From contig NZ_NSLI01000001.1 in NCBI RefSeq assembly GCF_002288825.1, positions 124,001 through 188,000 of the forward strand: a stretch of DNA of 64,000 bases, written 5' to 3'. The translations under genes and the position numbers were made by a program. The notes under the pieces were generated by a model, which was given only the letters and a program-made list of their open reading frames with translations, was not told where the DNA came from and searched no databases. The stretch's first letter is position 1. Every line of letters starts with the position of its first letter. This DNA comes from Sphingomonas lenta (lineage in GTDB: Bacteria > Pseudomonadota > Alphaproteobacteria > Sphingomonadales > Sphingomonadaceae). Below, piece after piece: positions 1-11,278 of the stretch.

Positions 1-820
1 CGCGCTCCACGGCGCCGCTCACCGCGCGCTCGGTGGGTGCTAGCGAGTGGGCGGGGAGGATGAGGAAGCGCGACTTCTTCTCCACCGGCGCACCGGCCTG
101 CCTAGGCTCGTGCGGTCGAGGGGTGCCGCTGAGCACTTCGAGCGCGACGATCAGGTCGGCGGCGTCGCGCGCCATCGGGCCGATGACGTTGAGCGCGACG
201 CCCGACTGATCGGTCCGCGGCCGGTTGTGCCCGAAGCTGTCGAGCAGGCCGTAGCTCGTCTTCAACCCCCACACGCCGCAGAAGCTGGCGGGCACGCGGA
301 TCGAGCCGCCGATGTCGGAGCCGAGCTCCAGCGGCACGAACCCCGCCGCCAGCGCGGCCGCCGAACCGCCCGACGACCCGCCGCTGACGCGCGAATGGTC
401 GTGCGGGTTGTTGGTGCGGCCGTGGACGGGGTTGTTGGTCTGGAGGTCGTCCAGGTTCTGCGGCACGTTGGTCTTGCCCAGAACAACCGCGCCCGCGGCC
501 TTGAGGCGCTTGACCGCGATCGCGTCCTCGGCGGGCATGTAGTCGGCGTGCTCGGGAAAGCCCCAGTGCGTCGGCAGACCGGCGACGTCGAAGCTCTCCT
601 TCACCGTCATCGGCACGCCGAACAGCGGCCGGTGGACGGGCTGCGGGCCGGCCTCGTCCATCGCCTTCGCGGTCGCCCGCGCGCGGTCGAAGTCGCGTAC
701 CACGACCGCGTTGATCGGCCCGTCGCCCGCCTCAATCCGCGCGATCGCCGCCTCGCACTCGGCGAGCGCGCTCGTCTCGCCTTTAAGGATCGCGCGAGCG
801 GTGTCGAAGGCGGAGCGCAT
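1..820 (-). CDS. amidase signature family hydrolase (C-terminus cut by window edge)
   Basis: Read leftward, the gene starts at the ATG at 818-820 and leaves the window without a stop, so about 273 N-terminal residues are visible. Amidase signature enzymes hydrolyse carboxamides with a Ser-cisSer-Lys triad. All three are present: Lys74 in PMTVKES, cis-Ser150 in the Gly/Ser-rich [15 protein letters not shown], and the nucleophile Ser173 in [12 protein letters not shown]. No gatB or gatC is next to it, so it is more likely a stand-alone amidase than GatA; the substrate cannot be told. It follows fadJ on the same strand, separated by a palindromic repeat. Confidence 0.9.
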   Translation of the reverse strand, partial: MRSAFDTARAILKGETSALAECEAAIARIEAGDGPINAVVVRDFDRARATAKAMDEAGPQPVHRPLFGVPMTVKESFDVAGLPTHWGFPEHADYMPAEDAIAVKRLKAAGAVVLGKTNVPQNLDDLQTNNPVHGRTNNPHDHSRVSGGSSGGSAAALAAGFVPLELGSDIGGSIRVPASFCGVWGLKTSYGLLDSFGHNRPRTDQSGVALNVIGPMARDAADLIVALEVLSGTPRPHEPRQAGAPVEKKSRFLILPAHSLAPTERAVSGAVER

Positions 821-830
821 CTGAATTAGC

Positions 831-915
831 TCGTCATCCCAGCGAAAGCTGGGATCGCGCGGTTCGGGCCGGGTGCGCTCTCGGCCCGCGACCCCAGCTT
901 TCGCTGGGGTGACGA
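831..915. repeat. intergenic palindromic repeat, CGTCAyCCC family, copy 1
   Basis: Two inverted arms of about 29 nt (831-859 and 887-915) surround a short GC-rich centre. Each arm also contains its own small palindrome (CCCAGCGAAAGCTGGG type). The outer ends read TCGTCA/TGACGA. Related copies lie at 37871-37976 and 58721-58803. It sits between fadJ and the amidase, where it could act as a 3' stem-loop for fadJ mRNA. Confidence 0.85.
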
Positions 916-941
916 GGGTAGGAGAGGAGCGAGGCGGGCGG

Positions 942-2972
942 TCACTTCAGCCGGCCCCCACTCGCCGCGGCGTCCTTGAGCGTCCGCGCCACCGTAAACC
1001 CGTGCTTCTCCAGCCCGGCCACGATCTTAGGTAATGTCTCTTCGTTCTGCGCCCAGAACATCGGGCCGCCGCGATAGACGGACCAGCCGTAACCGTAGAT
1101 CCACACCACATCGATGTCGCTCGCGCGCTGCGCCTTGCCTTCCTCCAGGATCAGCGCGCCCTCGTTCACCATCGGGTAGATGGTGCGCTCGACGATCTCC
1201 TGGTCGGTCACCTCGCGGACGGTCGCGCCCGACTTGGCGCGGAACTCGTCGATGATCTGCTGGACGCGAGGCGAAGGCGAGGGGGTGCGCTTCTCGTCGT
1301 AATCGTAGAAGCCCGCCTGCTTCTTCTGACCCCAGCGCCCTTCCGCGCAGAGCGCGTCGCGGATGTTCTCGATCCGGCTCGGGTCGCGGTGCCAGCCGAT
1401 GTCGACGCCCGCCAGGTCGCTCATCTGGAAGGGGCCCATCGGCATGCCGAACGCGACGTGGACGCGGTCGATCTGTTCCGGCGTCGCGCCCTCCATCAGC
1501 AGCTTGTTGGCCTCGACTTGGCGCGGCATCAGCATGCGGTTGCCGATGAAGCCGTAGGTGACGCCCGCGACCACCGCGACCTTGCCAATCTTCTTGGCGA
1601 GCGACATGACGGTCGCGAGCACGTCGGGCGCGGTCTTCGCGCCGCGGACGACCTCCAGCAGCTTCATGACATTCGCGGGCGAGAAGAAGTGCATGCCCAG
1701 CACGTCCTCCGGCCGCTTCGTCACCGACGCGATCTCGTCAATGTCGAGGTAGCTGGTGTTCGACGCCAGGATCGCGCCCGGCTTGCAGATGCCGTCGAGC
1801 TTCGCGAAGATCTCCTTCTTCACGTCCATGCTCTCGTACACCGCCTCGATCACGAGGTCGCAGTCGGCGAGGTCCTGAAGGTTCAGCGTCGGGGTCAGCG
1901 CGCCCATCGCGGCCTCGACCTGCTCGGGTTTCATGCGGCCCTTGGCGGCGCTCGCTTCATAGTTCTTGCGCATCACGCCCGTGCCGCGGTCGAGCGCGTC
2001 CTGCTGCATCTCGACGATGGTGACGGGGATGCCCGCCGACAGGAAGTTCATGGAGATGCCGCCGCCCATCGTGCCGGCGCCGATCACGCCGACCTTGCGG
2101 ATCGGGCGCAGCGCCGTATCGGCGGGGACGTCGTCGATCTTGGCGGCCTGGCGCTCGGCGAAGAAGATGTGGCGCTGGGCGGCGGACTGCACGCCCATCA
2201 TCAGCTTCATGAACTCCTGCCGCTCGAACTGCACGCCCTCCTCGAACGGCACCTGCGTCGCCTTCTCCACGCAGGCGATGTTCGCGGCGGGCGCGTCGAA
2301 GCCGCGGAAGCGCTTGGCGTTCTCGCGGCGGAACGCCTCGACCGTCTCCGGCTCGGGGGAGACGCTGCGCTCGCTCGCGCGCGGGATCGGTCGGCCCACG
2401 ACCTCGCGCGCGTAGCTGATCGCGTCGGCCGCCAGACTGTCCTCGCCGACGATGCGGTCGACCAGCCCCGCCTCCTGCGCGCGCTTGGCCGAGATCGGGT
2501 TGCCCGTCGCGCACATCTCCAACGCCAAACGCACGCCCGCCACGCGCGGCAGCCGCTGCGTGCCGCCCGCGCCCGGCAGCAGGCCGAGCTTGACCTCCGG
2601 CACGCCGAGCTTCGCCGACGGCACGGCGACGCGGTAGTGGCAGCTCAGCGCCACCTCCAGCCCGCCGCCTAGCGCCGTGCCGTGGATCGCGGCGACGACG
2701 GGCTTGGTCGACGCCTCGATCATGTCGACCAGGAAGGGGAGCGGCGGGTCCTGCATCGGCTTGCCGAACTCGGTGATGTCCGCGCCCGCGAAGAAGGTCT
2801 TGCCGTCGCAGCGGATCACGATCGCACCGATCGTCTCGTCGGCGACCGCCTGCTTGACATAGGCCTCCAGCCCCTGCCGCACCGCCGCGCCCAGCGCGTT
2901 GACGGGCGGGTTGTCGGACACGATCACGGCCACGTTGTCGTGGCGCTCGTAACGGATCGGGGAGCTGGTCAC
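942..2972 (-). CDS. fadJ: 3-hydroxyacyl-CoA dehydrogenase / enoyl-CoA hydratase (FadJ-type multifunctional enzyme)
   Basis: Fatty-acid beta-oxidation enzyme of 676 residues combining enoyl-CoA hydration and 3-hydroxyacyl-CoA oxidation. The N-terminal crotonase domain (about 5-190) shows FAGADI, the oxyanion stretch [14 protein letters not shown] and [15 protein letters not shown], with the likely catalytic glutamates 106 and 126. The NAD-binding domain begins near residue 290 ([12 protein letters not shown]) and is followed by two C-terminal 3HCDH domains. I chose the GTG at 2972 because AAGGAG (2984-2979) is correctly spaced before it; an in-frame TTG at 2987 overlaps the upstream stop. It lies 11 bp downstream of the serine hydrolase, probably co-transcribed. 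No thiolase partner is visible. Confidence 0.93.
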   Translation of the reverse strand: MTSSPIRYERHDNVAVIVSDNPPVNALGAAVRQGLEAYVKQAVADETIGAIVIRCDGKTFFAGADITEFGKPMQDPPLPFLVDMIEASTKPVVAAIHGTALGGGLEVALSCHYRVAVPSAKLGVPEVKLGLLPGAGGTQRLPRVAGVRLALEMCATGNPISAKRAQEAGLVDRIVGEDSLAADAISYAREVVGRPIPRASERSVSPEPETVEAFRRENAKRFRGFDAPAANIACVEKATQVPFEEGVQFERQEFMKLMMGVQSAAQRHIFFAERQAAKIDDVPADTALRPIRKVGVIGAGTMGGGISMNFLSAGIPVTIVEMQQDALDRGTGVMRKNYEASAAKGRMKPEQVEAAMGALTPTLNLQDLADCDLVIEAVYESMDVKKEIFAKLDGICKPGAILASNTSYLDIDEIASVTKRPEDVLGMHFFSPANVMKLLEVVRGAKTAPDVLATVMSLAKKIGKVAVVAGVTYGFIGNRMLMPRQVEANKLLMEGATPEQIDRVHVAFGMPMGPFQMSDLAGVDIGWHRDPSRIENIRDALCAEGRWGQKKQAGFYDYDEKRTPSPSPRVQQIIDEFRAKSGATVREVTDQEIVERTIYPMVNEGALILEEGKAQRASDIDVVWIYGYGWSVYRGGPMFWAQNEETLPKIVAGLEKHGFTVARTLKDAAASGGRLK

Positions 2973-2983
2973 TTCTGTCTCCT

Positions 2984-4207
2984 TCAAGTCAGCGCCGCGT
3001 AGATCATGGTCTTGATCTCGCGGCGGATCGGATAGGTGCTGGACGGCGAGAGCTGCGTCATGAAGGTCATGGTGACGCGCTCTTGTGGGTCGACGAAGAA
3101 GGCGGTCGAGAACAGCCCGCCCCAGTAGAACTCGCCCGCCGAACCGGGGATCATGGTGCGCACCGGGTCGAGGTTGACCGCGAAGCCGAGCCCGAAGCCG
3201 GTCCCGGCGTTCGCGGCCTCGCTGAACATCGACTTGGACCAGCCCGCCAGGTCGCCGTTCCCGGGGATGTGGTTGCGCGTCATCAGGTCCAGCGTCTTGC
3301 GCCCGACGATGCGCGCGCCGGCCAACGCGCCGCCGTTTAGCAGCATCGTGTTGAACCGGTGATAGTCGGCGCTGGTCGACACGAGCCCGCCGCCGCCCGA
3401 CAGGAAGCGGACCTCCTGCGCCCAGCGGCTCTCCGCCGCCCGGTCGTACATGACGCGCCCGCGCTTCGGGTGCATCGTCCAGCAGTCGGCGAGACGGTCG
3501 AGCTCGCGCTCGGGCACGCGGAAGAAGGTGTCGCGCATCCCGAGCGGCTCGAAGATGCGTGCGGCGAAGAACGCGTCGAGCTTCATTCCCGACACCCGCT
3601 CCACCACCGCGCCGAGCACGTCGGTCGCGACCGAGTAGTTCCAGCTCGTCCCCGGCGAGAACTCCAGCGGCAGCGTGCCCAGTAGCGCGACGAACTCGTC
3701 GAGACTGTGCTTCGCGCCCGGCAGCGTCTCCAGCTCCAGCTCGCGATAGGCCGCGTCGACGTTGGTCCGGTTCTGGAAGCCGTAGGTCAGCCCGGCCGTG
3801 TGCCGCAGCAGGTCGACCATGCGCATCGGCTGATCGGTCGGCTTGGTCACGAACGGCACGCCCGCGCCGCCGCCATTATAGACGCCGACGCCCTTGAACT
3901 CGGGCAGCACGTGGTGGACGGGCGTGTCCACCGCGACCAGCCCTTCCTCCACCAGCATCATGAACGCGATCGAGGTCACGGGCTTGGTCATCGACGCGAT
4001 ACGGAACAGCGTGCCGTCATCGACCCGCGCACCGCCTTCTCGGGCGGCGCCTTCCGAGAAGAAGTGCAAGGGCTGGCCGTCGCGCGCGACGAGCAGTTGC
4101 GCGTGGGGGAGCAGGCCGGTGTCGAGATACTTGGCGCGCAGGAACGCGTCGATGCGGGCGAGGCGCGCGGGGTCGAAACCGTGCCCGGCCGGGTCCGCAA
4201 CCTTCAT
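2984..4207 (-). CDS. serine hydrolase, class C beta-lactamase/EstB-like family
   Basis: A 407-residue protein of the beta-lactamase/penicillin-binding-protein-like esterase family. The nucleophile motif is S72-M-T-K75 in [10 protein letters not shown], and the second catalytic element is Y191 in [15 protein letters not shown]. These match EstB-type esterases, which hydrolyse short-chain esters, rather than true beta-lactamases, but the substrate is unknown. No clear signal peptide is seen, so it is probably cytoplasmic. ATG start at 4207 with GGAGAG upstream. It is the first gene of a leftward pair with fadJ and diverges from the acyl-CoA ligase, consistent with acyl/ester catabolism. Confidence 0.88.
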   Translation of the reverse strand: MKVADPAGHGFDPARLARIDAFLRAKYLDTGLLPHAQLLVARDGQPLHFFSEGAAREGGARVDDGTLFRIASMTKPVTSIAFMMLVEEGLVAVDTPVHHVLPEFKGVGVYNGGGAGVPFVTKPTDQPMRMVDLLRHTAGLTYGFQNRTNVDAAYRELELETLPGAKHSLDEFVALLGTLPLEFSPGTSWNYSVATDVLGAVVERVSGMKLDAFFAARIFEPLGMRDTFFRVPERELDRLADCWTMHPKRGRVMYDRAAESRWAQEVRFLSGGGGLVSTSADYHRFNTMLLNGGALAGARIVGRKTLDLMTRNHIPGNGDLAGWSKSMFSEAANAGTGFGLGFAVNLDPVRTMIPGSAGEFYWGGLFSTAFFVDPQERVTMTFMTQLSPSSTYPIRREIKTMIYAALT

Positions 4208-4339
4208 GCGCTCTCCATACCCCCGCTTCTAAACGCCTCGCGCTCCTATGGCCTTGAGCGGCGCGCGGATCAACTATAACCTCGGTCAACAGACATAAGC
4301 GGGCGCAAACCCGTTCTTCTATCGGAGAGAGATGCAGCC

Positions 4340-6106
4340 GTGGCCAGCGAACCCCCAGGCTCCCTTTTGAATGAGGTGCCCTTGCCGCCCAACTGGCCCG
4401 TCATGTCGATGGGGCAGATCGAGGCGGTGTTGACCGCCCCCGGCGCCAAGTTCGAGATGGAGACGGTCGAGATCGACGGCCGTCCCACGCGCGTATGGAG
4501 GAACGCGCCGCCGAGCCTGCCTTTCCTCCTCACCGCCACGCGCGCCTACGGTCCCAGGCTCATCAGCGTCTACGAGGACGAGCGCGTCAGCTACGAGGCG
4601 AACCACCGCGCCGCCGCCGCCATCGCCGCGCACCTCCAGGCGCTCGGCGTAGGGAAGGGCGACCGCGTCGCGATCGCGATGCGCAACCTGCCCGAATGGA
4701 TCGCCGCGTTCTTTGGCGTCACGGCGCTCGGCGCGATCGCCGTTCCGCTCAACGCCTGGTGGACGGGGCCGGAACTCGAATACGGCCTGTCCGACTCGGG
4801 CGCGAGCGTCGCCTTCGTCGACGACGAGCGGCACGAGCGGTTGCGCGACTGCTACGCCCGCTTGCCCGAGCTGCGCCACGTCATAGTCGCCCGCTCGCGC
4901 GTCCCGCTTGACGGGCACGCGTCGCGGCTGGAAGACATGGTCGGCACGCCGCACGACTGGGCGAACCTGCCAGACCGCGCGTTGCCGCCGATCCAGGTCG
5001 CGCCCGACGACGACGCCACTATCCTCTACACCAGCGGCACTACCGGCGCCCCTAAGGGGGCGCTCGGCACGCACCGCAACCTGATGACCAACATCCTGTC
5101 CTCGGGCTACGCCGCGGCGCGCCAGATGCTGCGCCGGGGCGAGACGCCGCCGGCCGCACCCGAGCCGAAGACGTTCCTGACCGTCATCCCGCTGTTCCAC
5201 GCGACCGCGCTGTCGGCGACGTTAATGGGCGCGATGGCCAGCGGCTCCACGCTCGTGTTCATGCGCAAATGGGACACGGTGCGCGCGATGGAGTTGATCG
5301 AGCGCGAGCGCGTCCACATGACGGGCGGCGTGCCGACGATCGCGTGGCAGCTGCTTGAGCACCCCGACCGCGACAAATACGACCTCTCCTCGCTCGAGAC
5401 GATCGCGTACGGCGGCGCCCCGTCGGCCCCCGACCTGGTGCGGCGCATTCACCAGGAGTTCGGCGCGCTGCCCGGCAACGGCTGGGGCATGACGGAGACG
5501 ACCGCCACTGTCACGACGCATTCCGCCGAGGACTATCTCAACCGTCCCACCAGCGCCGGCGCGCCCGTCGCCGCCGCCGACGTCAAGGTCATGGACGCCG
5601 AGGGCCGCCACGAGATGCCGGTCGGCGAGGTGGGCGAGCTCTGGGCGCGCGGGCCGATGATCGTGCGCGGCTATTGGCGCAAACCGCAAGCGACCGCCGA
5701 GACCTTCGTCGACGGCTGGGTCCGCACGGGCGACCTCGCGCGCGTCGACGAGGAAGGCTTCGTCTACATCGTCGACAGGGCCAAGGACATGATCATCCGC
5801 GGCGGCGAGAACATCTACTCGACCGAGGTGGAGAACTGCCTCTACGCGCACCCCGCGGTGACGGACGCCGCGCTGGTCGGCGTGCCCCACCGCACGCTGG
5901 GCGAGGAGCCGGCGGCGGTGGTCCACCTCGCCCCCGGCGCGACCGCCACCGAGCAGGAGCTGCAGGATTGGGTGCGCAAGCACCTCGCCGCCTTCAAGGT
6001 TCCCGTCGCGATCCGCTTCTCGCCCGACGTGCTGCCCAGGAACGCCAACGGTAAGATCCTGAAGCGCGAGCTGAGGGCGCTGTTCGAGGACAGGGTGGCG
6101 GCCTGA
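4340..6106 (+). CDS. acyl-CoA synthetase (AMP-forming, ANL superfamily)
   Basis: A 588-residue acyl-adenylate/acyl-CoA ligase that activates a carboxylic acid with ATP and CoA, probably feeding the divergent beta-oxidation genes. The phosphate-binding loop ILYTSGTTGAPKGAL lies near residue 227, followed by GWGMTETTATV, the hinge region WVRTGDLAR...DRAKDMIIRGGENIY and the C-terminal NANGKILKREL carrying the catalytic lysine near residue 573. The GTG at 4340 is preceded by GGAGAGA; the nearby ATG at 4332 is in another frame. Acid chain length cannot be deduced. The 130 bp between this gene and the serine hydrolase must hold both divergent promoters, but I see no convincing -35/-10 pair. Confidence 0.93.
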   Translation: MASEPPGSLLNEVPLPPNWPVMSMGQIEAVLTAPGAKFEMETVEIDGRPTRVWRNAPPSLPFLLTATRAYGPRLISVYEDERVSYEANHRAAAAIAAHLQALGVGKGDRVAIAMRNLPEWIAAFFGVTALGAIAVPLNAWWTGPELEYGLSDSGASVAFVDDERHERLRDCYARLPELRHVIVARSRVPLDGHASRLEDMVGTPHDWANLPDRALPPIQVAPDDDATILYTSGTTGAPKGALGTHRNLMTNILSSGYAAARQMLRRGETPPAAPEPKTFLTVIPLFHATALSATLMGAMASGSTLVFMRKWDTVRAMELIERERVHMTGGVPTIAWQLLEHPDRDKYDLSSLETIAYGGAPSAPDLVRRIHQEFGALPGNGWGMTETTATVTTHSAEDYLNRPTSAGAPVAAADVKVMDAEGRHEMPVGEVGELWARGPMIVRGYWRKPQATAETFVDGWVRTGDLARVDEEGFVYIVDRAKDMIIRGGENIYSTEVENCLYAHPAVTDAALVGVPHRTLGEEPAAVVHLAPGATATEQELQDWVRKHLAAFKVPVAIRFSPDVLPRNANGKILKRELRALFEDRVAA

Positions 6107-6113
6107 CCTCAAC

Positions 6114-6250
6114 TCCTCCCCCGCTTACAGCGGGGGAGGGGGACCAGCGAAGCTGGTGGAGGGGGAGCTACGGGATGCGGCATCACCCTGTACCCCCACC
6201 ACCACGCCGCAAGCGGCGCGGTCCCCCTCCCCCGCTGTGAGCGGGGGAGG
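6114..6250. repeat. intergenic palindromic repeat, CTCCCCCGC family
   Basis: A 137-bp element with long inverted arms: CTCCTCCCCCGCT... at 6114 and its complement ending ...GCGGGGGAGG at 6250. Each arm contains a smaller hairpin (CCCCCGC-ttaca-GCGGGGG type). It directly follows the acyl-CoA ligase stop and probably folds as a long 3' stem-loop. Distantly similar in design to the elements at 21796, 47776 and 56574. Confidence 0.85.
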
Positions 6251-6322
6251 ACCTAGAGCGTCTTGGCCCTGCAACACACCTTCGGCTATAGCGGGCGCGC
6301 ACCTCATCCGGAGACCTCCCGC

Positions 6323-7153
<831 letters not shown>

Positions 7154-7192
7154 GCGCGGCCCCGCTCCCGCCCGCGCGGGAGCGGAGCGCCG

Positions 7193-7543
7193 TCACATAT
7201 ACTGGTCCCAGTGGCGGTACGCGGGTTCCGGCACCTCGTGGGGCCGGTCGGCCTTGTCGAGCGTGATGTACGGCGCGGCCTCGATGTCCTCGCGCCGGAC
7301 GTCGATGCAATATCCTCTGAGGTCGCGATCGTACTTCAGCATGGCCCAGGGGATCGGGTAGGCGCGTGCGCCCATGCCCATGAAGCCGCCGAACAGCAGG
7401 GTCGCGTACTCCGCCTGGCCGCTCACCTTGTCGATCATGATCGCGTGAACCGTGCCCACCTTCTTGGCGTAGCGGTCGTACACCGCCGTGCCCTCGACAC
7501 GGGTGGATGCGATAAGGTGGTGGTCGGTATCGGTGTCCAGCAT
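7193..7543 (-). CDS. PRC-barrel domain protein
   Basis: A 116-residue single-domain protein. The PRC-barrel covers roughly residues 15-85: VEGTAVYDRYAKKVGTV, IMIDKVSGQAEYATLLFGG and the loop GMGARAYPIPW. Stand-alone PRC-barrels are widespread in alphaproteobacteria and often associated with stress or RNA processing; no specific role can be assigned. Start chosen at the ATG at 7543 because CGGAGG lies just upstream; the frame stays open to 7621 but has no ribosome binding site there. Convergent with the AIM24 gene. Confidence 0.87.
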   Translation of the reverse strand: MLDTDTDHHLIASTRVEGTAVYDRYAKKVGTVHAIMIDKVSGQAEYATLLFGGFMGMGARAYPIPWAMLKYDRDLRGYCIDVRREDIEAAPYITLDKADRPHEVPEPAYRHWDQYM

Positions 7544-7630
7544 CTTGAGCCTCCGTGAAGCCCCCGCTCGGTCCCCTGTTATGGCCAGAACTGTACCATT
7601 TTCCGGTCGAGTCGCCAACAACTTAGGGCG

Positions 7631-8341
7631 TCAGCGGGGCACCAGCGCGAAGTCGACGGAGACGGTCGCGGTGCGCGTGTCGGTGCCGGCCAGCACGGGC
7701 GGCGTGGCGACGGGCGCGGGCGCGGCCTGCGCCTCCACCGCCATGTCGTAGGACGGGGAAGGCGGCCTGGCCGCGCCGCCGTCGCGGATGGCGAGCACGC
7801 GGGCGATGCGCAGGCCCGCGGCTCCCGCATAGGCGTCGGCGCGGGTGCGCGCGTTGCGGAAAGCGGCCGCGCGCGCGGCGCTTCCGGCGCGCTCCGGATC
7901 GCCCACGCGGAGGTCGGGGCCGGACAGGACGTTCGCGCCCGCGCCCGTTGCGGCGACGATCGCCTCGCCCGCGCGGCCCACTTGGCGCACGCGGACGTTG
8001 AGCACGTTGTTCGCCTCGAACCGGCCGCGATTCGGACCGTAGCCGATGCGGCCGATCGTCAGCTGGCGCGTCTGCATGTCGGCTTCCGCGATGCCTTGGC
8101 GTTTGAGCGCCTCGACTACGGCGTTCATCTTGCGGTTGTTCGCCGCCGTGACCTCGGCCGCCGTGGGCGCGATCGACGACACGCCGACGGAGAAGCGCGC
8201 CTCGTCGGGCCTGACCTCCGCCTCGCCGTCGGCGGTGACCTGCAGCAGCGTCTCATTACGGTCGACCCCGCGCGGGTCGGGCGCGGCCCGGTCGCACGCG
8301 GCGAGCAGCACTAAGGGCGTGAGCCACGCTGGTCTATTCAC
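7631..8341 (-). CDS. SIMPL (DUF541) domain lipoprotein
   Basis: A 236-residue periplasmic lipoprotein. The N-terminus carries a short signal peptide with lipobox LLAAC, so Cys16 would be lipidated. The rest is a SIMPL/DUF541 domain: LLQVTADGEAEVRPDEARFSVGVSS-like opening and the terminal ...VSVDFALVP. The family is poorly understood (oxidative-stress and envelope roles have been proposed). Start is the GTG at 8341, overlapping the glpK stop as GTGA; the same frame runs antisense-free through glpK but that part is a shadow. It is translationally coupled to glpK. Confidence 0.85.
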   Translation of the reverse strand: MNRPAWLTPLVLLAACDRAAPDPRGVDRNETLLQVTADGEAEVRPDEARFSVGVSSIAPTAAEVTAANNRKMNAVVEALKRQGIAEADMQTRQLTIGRIGYGPNRGRFEANNVLNVRVRQVGRAGEAIVAATGAGANVLSGPDLRVGDPERAGSAARAAAFRNARTRADAYAGAAGLRIARVLAIRDGGAARPPSPSYDMAVEAQAAPAPVATPPVLAGTDTRTATVSVDFALVPR

Positions 8342-9798
8342 GGCAGCACCTTCCTCACCGCTTCGGCCCACCCCGCAAGCCGCGCCGCGCGCTCGTCTTC
8401 GCCGATGCGCGGCTCGAACCGCTCGACGTCGCCGCGCATCGCGCTCGCCTCCTCCAGGCTCGCGAACAGCCCGCATCCCAGTCCCGCCAGCATCGCCGCG
8501 CCCAGCGCGGTCGTCTCGGCGAAGCGCGGCCGCTCGACGGTGACGCCCAGCATGTCCGCCAAGTCCTGCGCCATCCAGTCGTTCGCGACCATGCCGCCGT
8601 CGATGCGGAGCGTGCGCCAGTCCTGCCCGTCCGACGCGAAGGCGCGCTTCAGGTCGTGCGCCTGATAGCTCTGCGCCTCCAGCGCCGCCCGCGCCACATG
8701 CGCGCGCGTCGCCGAGAAGGTCAGGCCGGAGATCGCCGCGCGCGCCTCCGGCCGCCAGTGCGGCGCGCCGAGGCCCGACAGCGCGGGCACGAGGTACACG
8801 CCGCCATTGTCCGGCACCTCGCGCGCCAGCGCCTCCGTCTCCGGCGCGGAGTCGATCAGCTTGAGCCCGTCGCGCAGCCACTGGACGAGGCTGCCCGCGA
8901 CGAATACCGACCCTTCCAGCGCATAGGCTGTCTCGCCGCCGATCCGCCACGCGATCGTCGACAAGAGCCGGTGGTCCGACGGCAGCAGCTGCGCGCCCGT
9001 GTGCGTCAGGATGAACGCGCCCGTCCCGAACGTCGCCTTGGTCTCGCCGGGGCGCAGACATGCCTGCCCGATCGAGGCCGCCTGCTGGTCGCCCGCCAGC
9101 CCGCAGATCGGGATGGGCGGCCCGAACGCGCGGGTGGTGCCGAACTGGCCCGCGCAGTCGATGATATCCGGCAGCGCGCCGCGCGGCGCGCCGAACAGGT
9201 CGCACAGCTCCGGGTCCCATCCGCCCGAGCGGACGTCCATCAGCGCGGTGCGGCTGGCGTTGGTCGCGTCCGTCAGATGCAAGCCCTCCGTCAGCTTCCA
9301 GACGAGCCAGCTCTCGACGGTGCCGACCGCCAGCCGGTCGCCGGCCTGCGTCAGCTGCGGCCATTCGCGCATCGCCCAGCCGATCTTGGACCCGGAGAAA
9401 TATGGGTCGAGCAGCAGGCCCGTCCGTTCCTGCACAATCCCCTCGTGCCCGTTCTCGGCGAGGTCGCGGCAGATGTCGGCGGTGCGGCGGTCCTGCCAGA
9501 CGATCGCGGGCGCCAGCGGCTCGCCCGTTTCCCGATCCCAGAACACCACCGTCTCGCGCTGATTGGTGATGCCGATCGCGGCGATCCGCTCCGGACCGCC
9601 GGCCTGCGCGACCATCGCGCCCGCGACGCGCAACGACTTGCGCCAGATCTCGGCCGCGTCGTGCTCGACCCAGCCGGGGCGGGGGTAGGATTGGGTGAGC
9701 GGGGCCGCTTCGCTGGCCATGCACGCGCCGTCGGGCCGGAACAGCATGGCGCGCGTGGAGGTCGTGCCTTCGTCGATGACCAGCAGATATTCGCCCAT
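8338..9798 (-). CDS. glpK: glycerol kinase
   Basis: FGGY-family kinase of 486 residues that phosphorylates glycerol to sn-glycerol-3-phosphate in the cytoplasm. The N-terminus YLLVIDEGTTSTRAMLF is the phosphate-1 motif; NQRETVVFWDRETGEPLAPAIVWQDRRT and GETKATFGTGAFILTHTG are typical GlpK segments, and the C-terminal IDGGMVANDWMAQ is the adenosine motif. Length is near the family norm of about 500. ATG at 9798. Neither glpF nor glpD is nearby. The following gene, a SIMPL lipoprotein, overlaps its stop. Confidence 0.96.
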   Translation of the reverse strand: MGEYLLVIDEGTTSTRAMLFRPDGACMASEAAPLTQSYPRPGWVEHDAAEIWRKSLRVAGAMVAQAGGPERIAAIGITNQRETVVFWDRETGEPLAPAIVWQDRRTADICRDLAENGHEGIVQERTGLLLDPYFSGSKIGWAMREWPQLTQAGDRLAVGTVESWLVWKLTEGLHLTDATNASRTALMDVRSGGWDPELCDLFGAPRGALPDIIDCAGQFGTTRAFGPPIPICGLAGDQQAASIGQACLRPGETKATFGTGAFILTHTGAQLLPSDHRLLSTIAWRIGGETAYALEGSVFVAGSLVQWLRDGLKLIDSAPETEALAREVPDNGGVYLVPALSGLGAPHWRPEARAAISGLTFSATRAHVARAALEAQSYQAHDLKRAFASDGQDWRTLRIDGGMVANDWMAQDLADMLGVTVERPRFAETTALGAAMLAGLGCGLFASLEEASAMRGDVERFEPRIGEDERAARLAGWAEAVRKVLP

Positions 9799-9855
9799 CA
9801 GCCGAGGCTAGCCGGGATGACGCGGCCCCGCAAACCGCGCTAAAAGGACCGGTAT

Positions 9856-11070
9856 ATGGCCGATCGCGATCCCAGCCTGCCCGTGTCCGACGCCGCGCCC
9901 GACTCGCTGATCGGCGTGCCCGCGGGCATCGCGACGGAGGACGCGATGCGGATCGCGCTGCGCCGCGACCGGCTGCTCGCCGCGCTGACGCTGACCGCGG
10001 GCGTCGGCCTCGCGCTCGGCCTTCCCTTCGCGCTCAAGGCGGGGGCGGAGTTCTTCCTGCCCTTGACCGCCGCTCTCGTGATCGCGGTTGCGCTGGTGCC
10101 CGCGCTCGAATGGCTGGAGCGCCGGCGCGTGCCGTCGCCGCTCGCCGCGCTCATCTGCCTGTTCCTGTTCCTGTTCATCGCCAACGTCGTGCTCGCGGCG
10201 ATCGTGGTGCCCGCGACCGACTTCTTCCGGCTGCTGCCGACGCGGCTCGAGCGGATCCAGACCAACCTCCAGCCTTTGTTCGAGCTCTATTCGAACCTGG
10301 AGCAGTACGCGAACCGCACGCTCCGCCGCATCGCCGACACGCCCGTCCGCCAGGCCCGGCCCGACGCGGTCGCGCCGCCCAGCTCGCTGCTCGGCTTCCT
10401 CGCCTCCTCCGCGCCGCACGCGATCGTGCAGTTCTTCTTCGCGATCCTGGTGGTGTTCTTCTTCCTGTCCGGCTGGACGGGCATGCGCAAGCGCACGATC
10501 ACCAACCGCGCCAGCTTCAACGGCGCCATGGCGACCGCGCGCGTGATTCAGGACGTGGTGGACGACGTGTCCGCCTATCTGGGCACGATCACCGTCATCA
10601 ACGTCGCGCTCGGGCTCGTGGTGGCGGGGATCCTGTGGGCGATTGGCATGCCCTATCCGCTCATGTGGGGCGGCATCGTCGCGTTGTTGAACTACATCCC
10701 CTATTTCGGCCCTGTCATCGCCGCCCTGCTGCTGGCGATCGGCGGGCTGATGACGTTCACCGACATCTGGATGGCGATGATCCCGCCCGCGACGGTGATG
10801 GTCTGTCACCTGATCGAGGCGAACGCGATCACGCCGTTCATCGTCGGCCATCGGCTGACGATCAACCCGATCCTGATCCTCGTCTCCTTGAGCTTCTGGG
10901 GCTGGGTCTGGGGAACGCCGGGCGCGCTGTTGGCGGTGCCGCTGCTCATCATCCTGCAGACGGTGCTGGGGGCGGCGGGCAAACCGGACATCGCCGGCTT
11001 CCTGTTCGAGCACGGCACGCTGGTGCAGCAGCGGCGCGAGCGCCGCGCGGGGGACGAAAATGGCCGTTGA
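9856..11070 (+). CDS. AI-2E family transporter (PerM/YdiK-like membrane protein)
   Basis: A 404-residue polytopic membrane protein with about eight hydrophobic segments. Paired helices occupy residues 35-80 and 90-125, then a soluble part (about 130-190), then helices including IVQFFFAILVVFFFLSG and the C-terminal cluster. The conserved motif GGIVALLNYIPYFGPVIAALLL is typical of the AI-2E transporter (formerly UPF0118) family, whose substrates remain uncertain. ATG at 9856 with AAAAGGA upstream. Divergent from glpK with only 57 bp between them, and followed by tRNA-Asp. Confidence 0.92.
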   Translation: MADRDPSLPVSDAAPDSLIGVPAGIATEDAMRIALRRDRLLAALTLTAGVGLALGLPFALKAGAEFFLPLTAALVIAVALVPALEWLERRRVPSPLAALICLFLFLFIANVVLAAIVVPATDFFRLLPTRLERIQTNLQPLFELYSNLEQYANRTLRRIADTPVRQARPDAVAPPSSLLGFLASSAPHAIVQFFFAILVVFFFLSGWTGMRKRTITNRASFNGAMATARVIQDVVDDVSAYLGTITVINVALGLVVAGILWAIGMPYPLMWGGIVALLNYIPYFGPVIAALLLAIGGLMTFTDIWMAMIPPATVMVCHLIEANAITPFIVGHRLTINPILILVSLSFWGWVWGTPGALLAVPLLIILQTVLGAAGKPDIAGFLFEHGTLVQQRRERRAGDENGR

Positions 11071-11115
11071 CAGGGTGGGGCACCCCGCCTAATCGGCCCC
11101 CCACCGCGGTTCCAA

Positions 11116-11192
<77 letters not shown>

Positions 11193-11278
11193 CCGCGCAG
11201 CGCGCACGCCGCCAGCGGAGCTGGCGACGAGACGCGCAAGCACGGCCGACCTGGCAAGGCCAGGATCGACGACGCGGC

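Noticed and set aside
1389..2672. Long plus-strand open frame opposite fadJ
   Set aside because: Arg/His/Asp-rich translation without domains; it mirrors the codon pattern of fadJ in GC-rich DNA.
7631..9724. 697-codon frame apparently fusing a long N-terminus to the SIMPL domain
   Set aside because: The upstream part is an out-of-frame reading of glpK; the lipoprotein signal peptide shows the real start at 8341.
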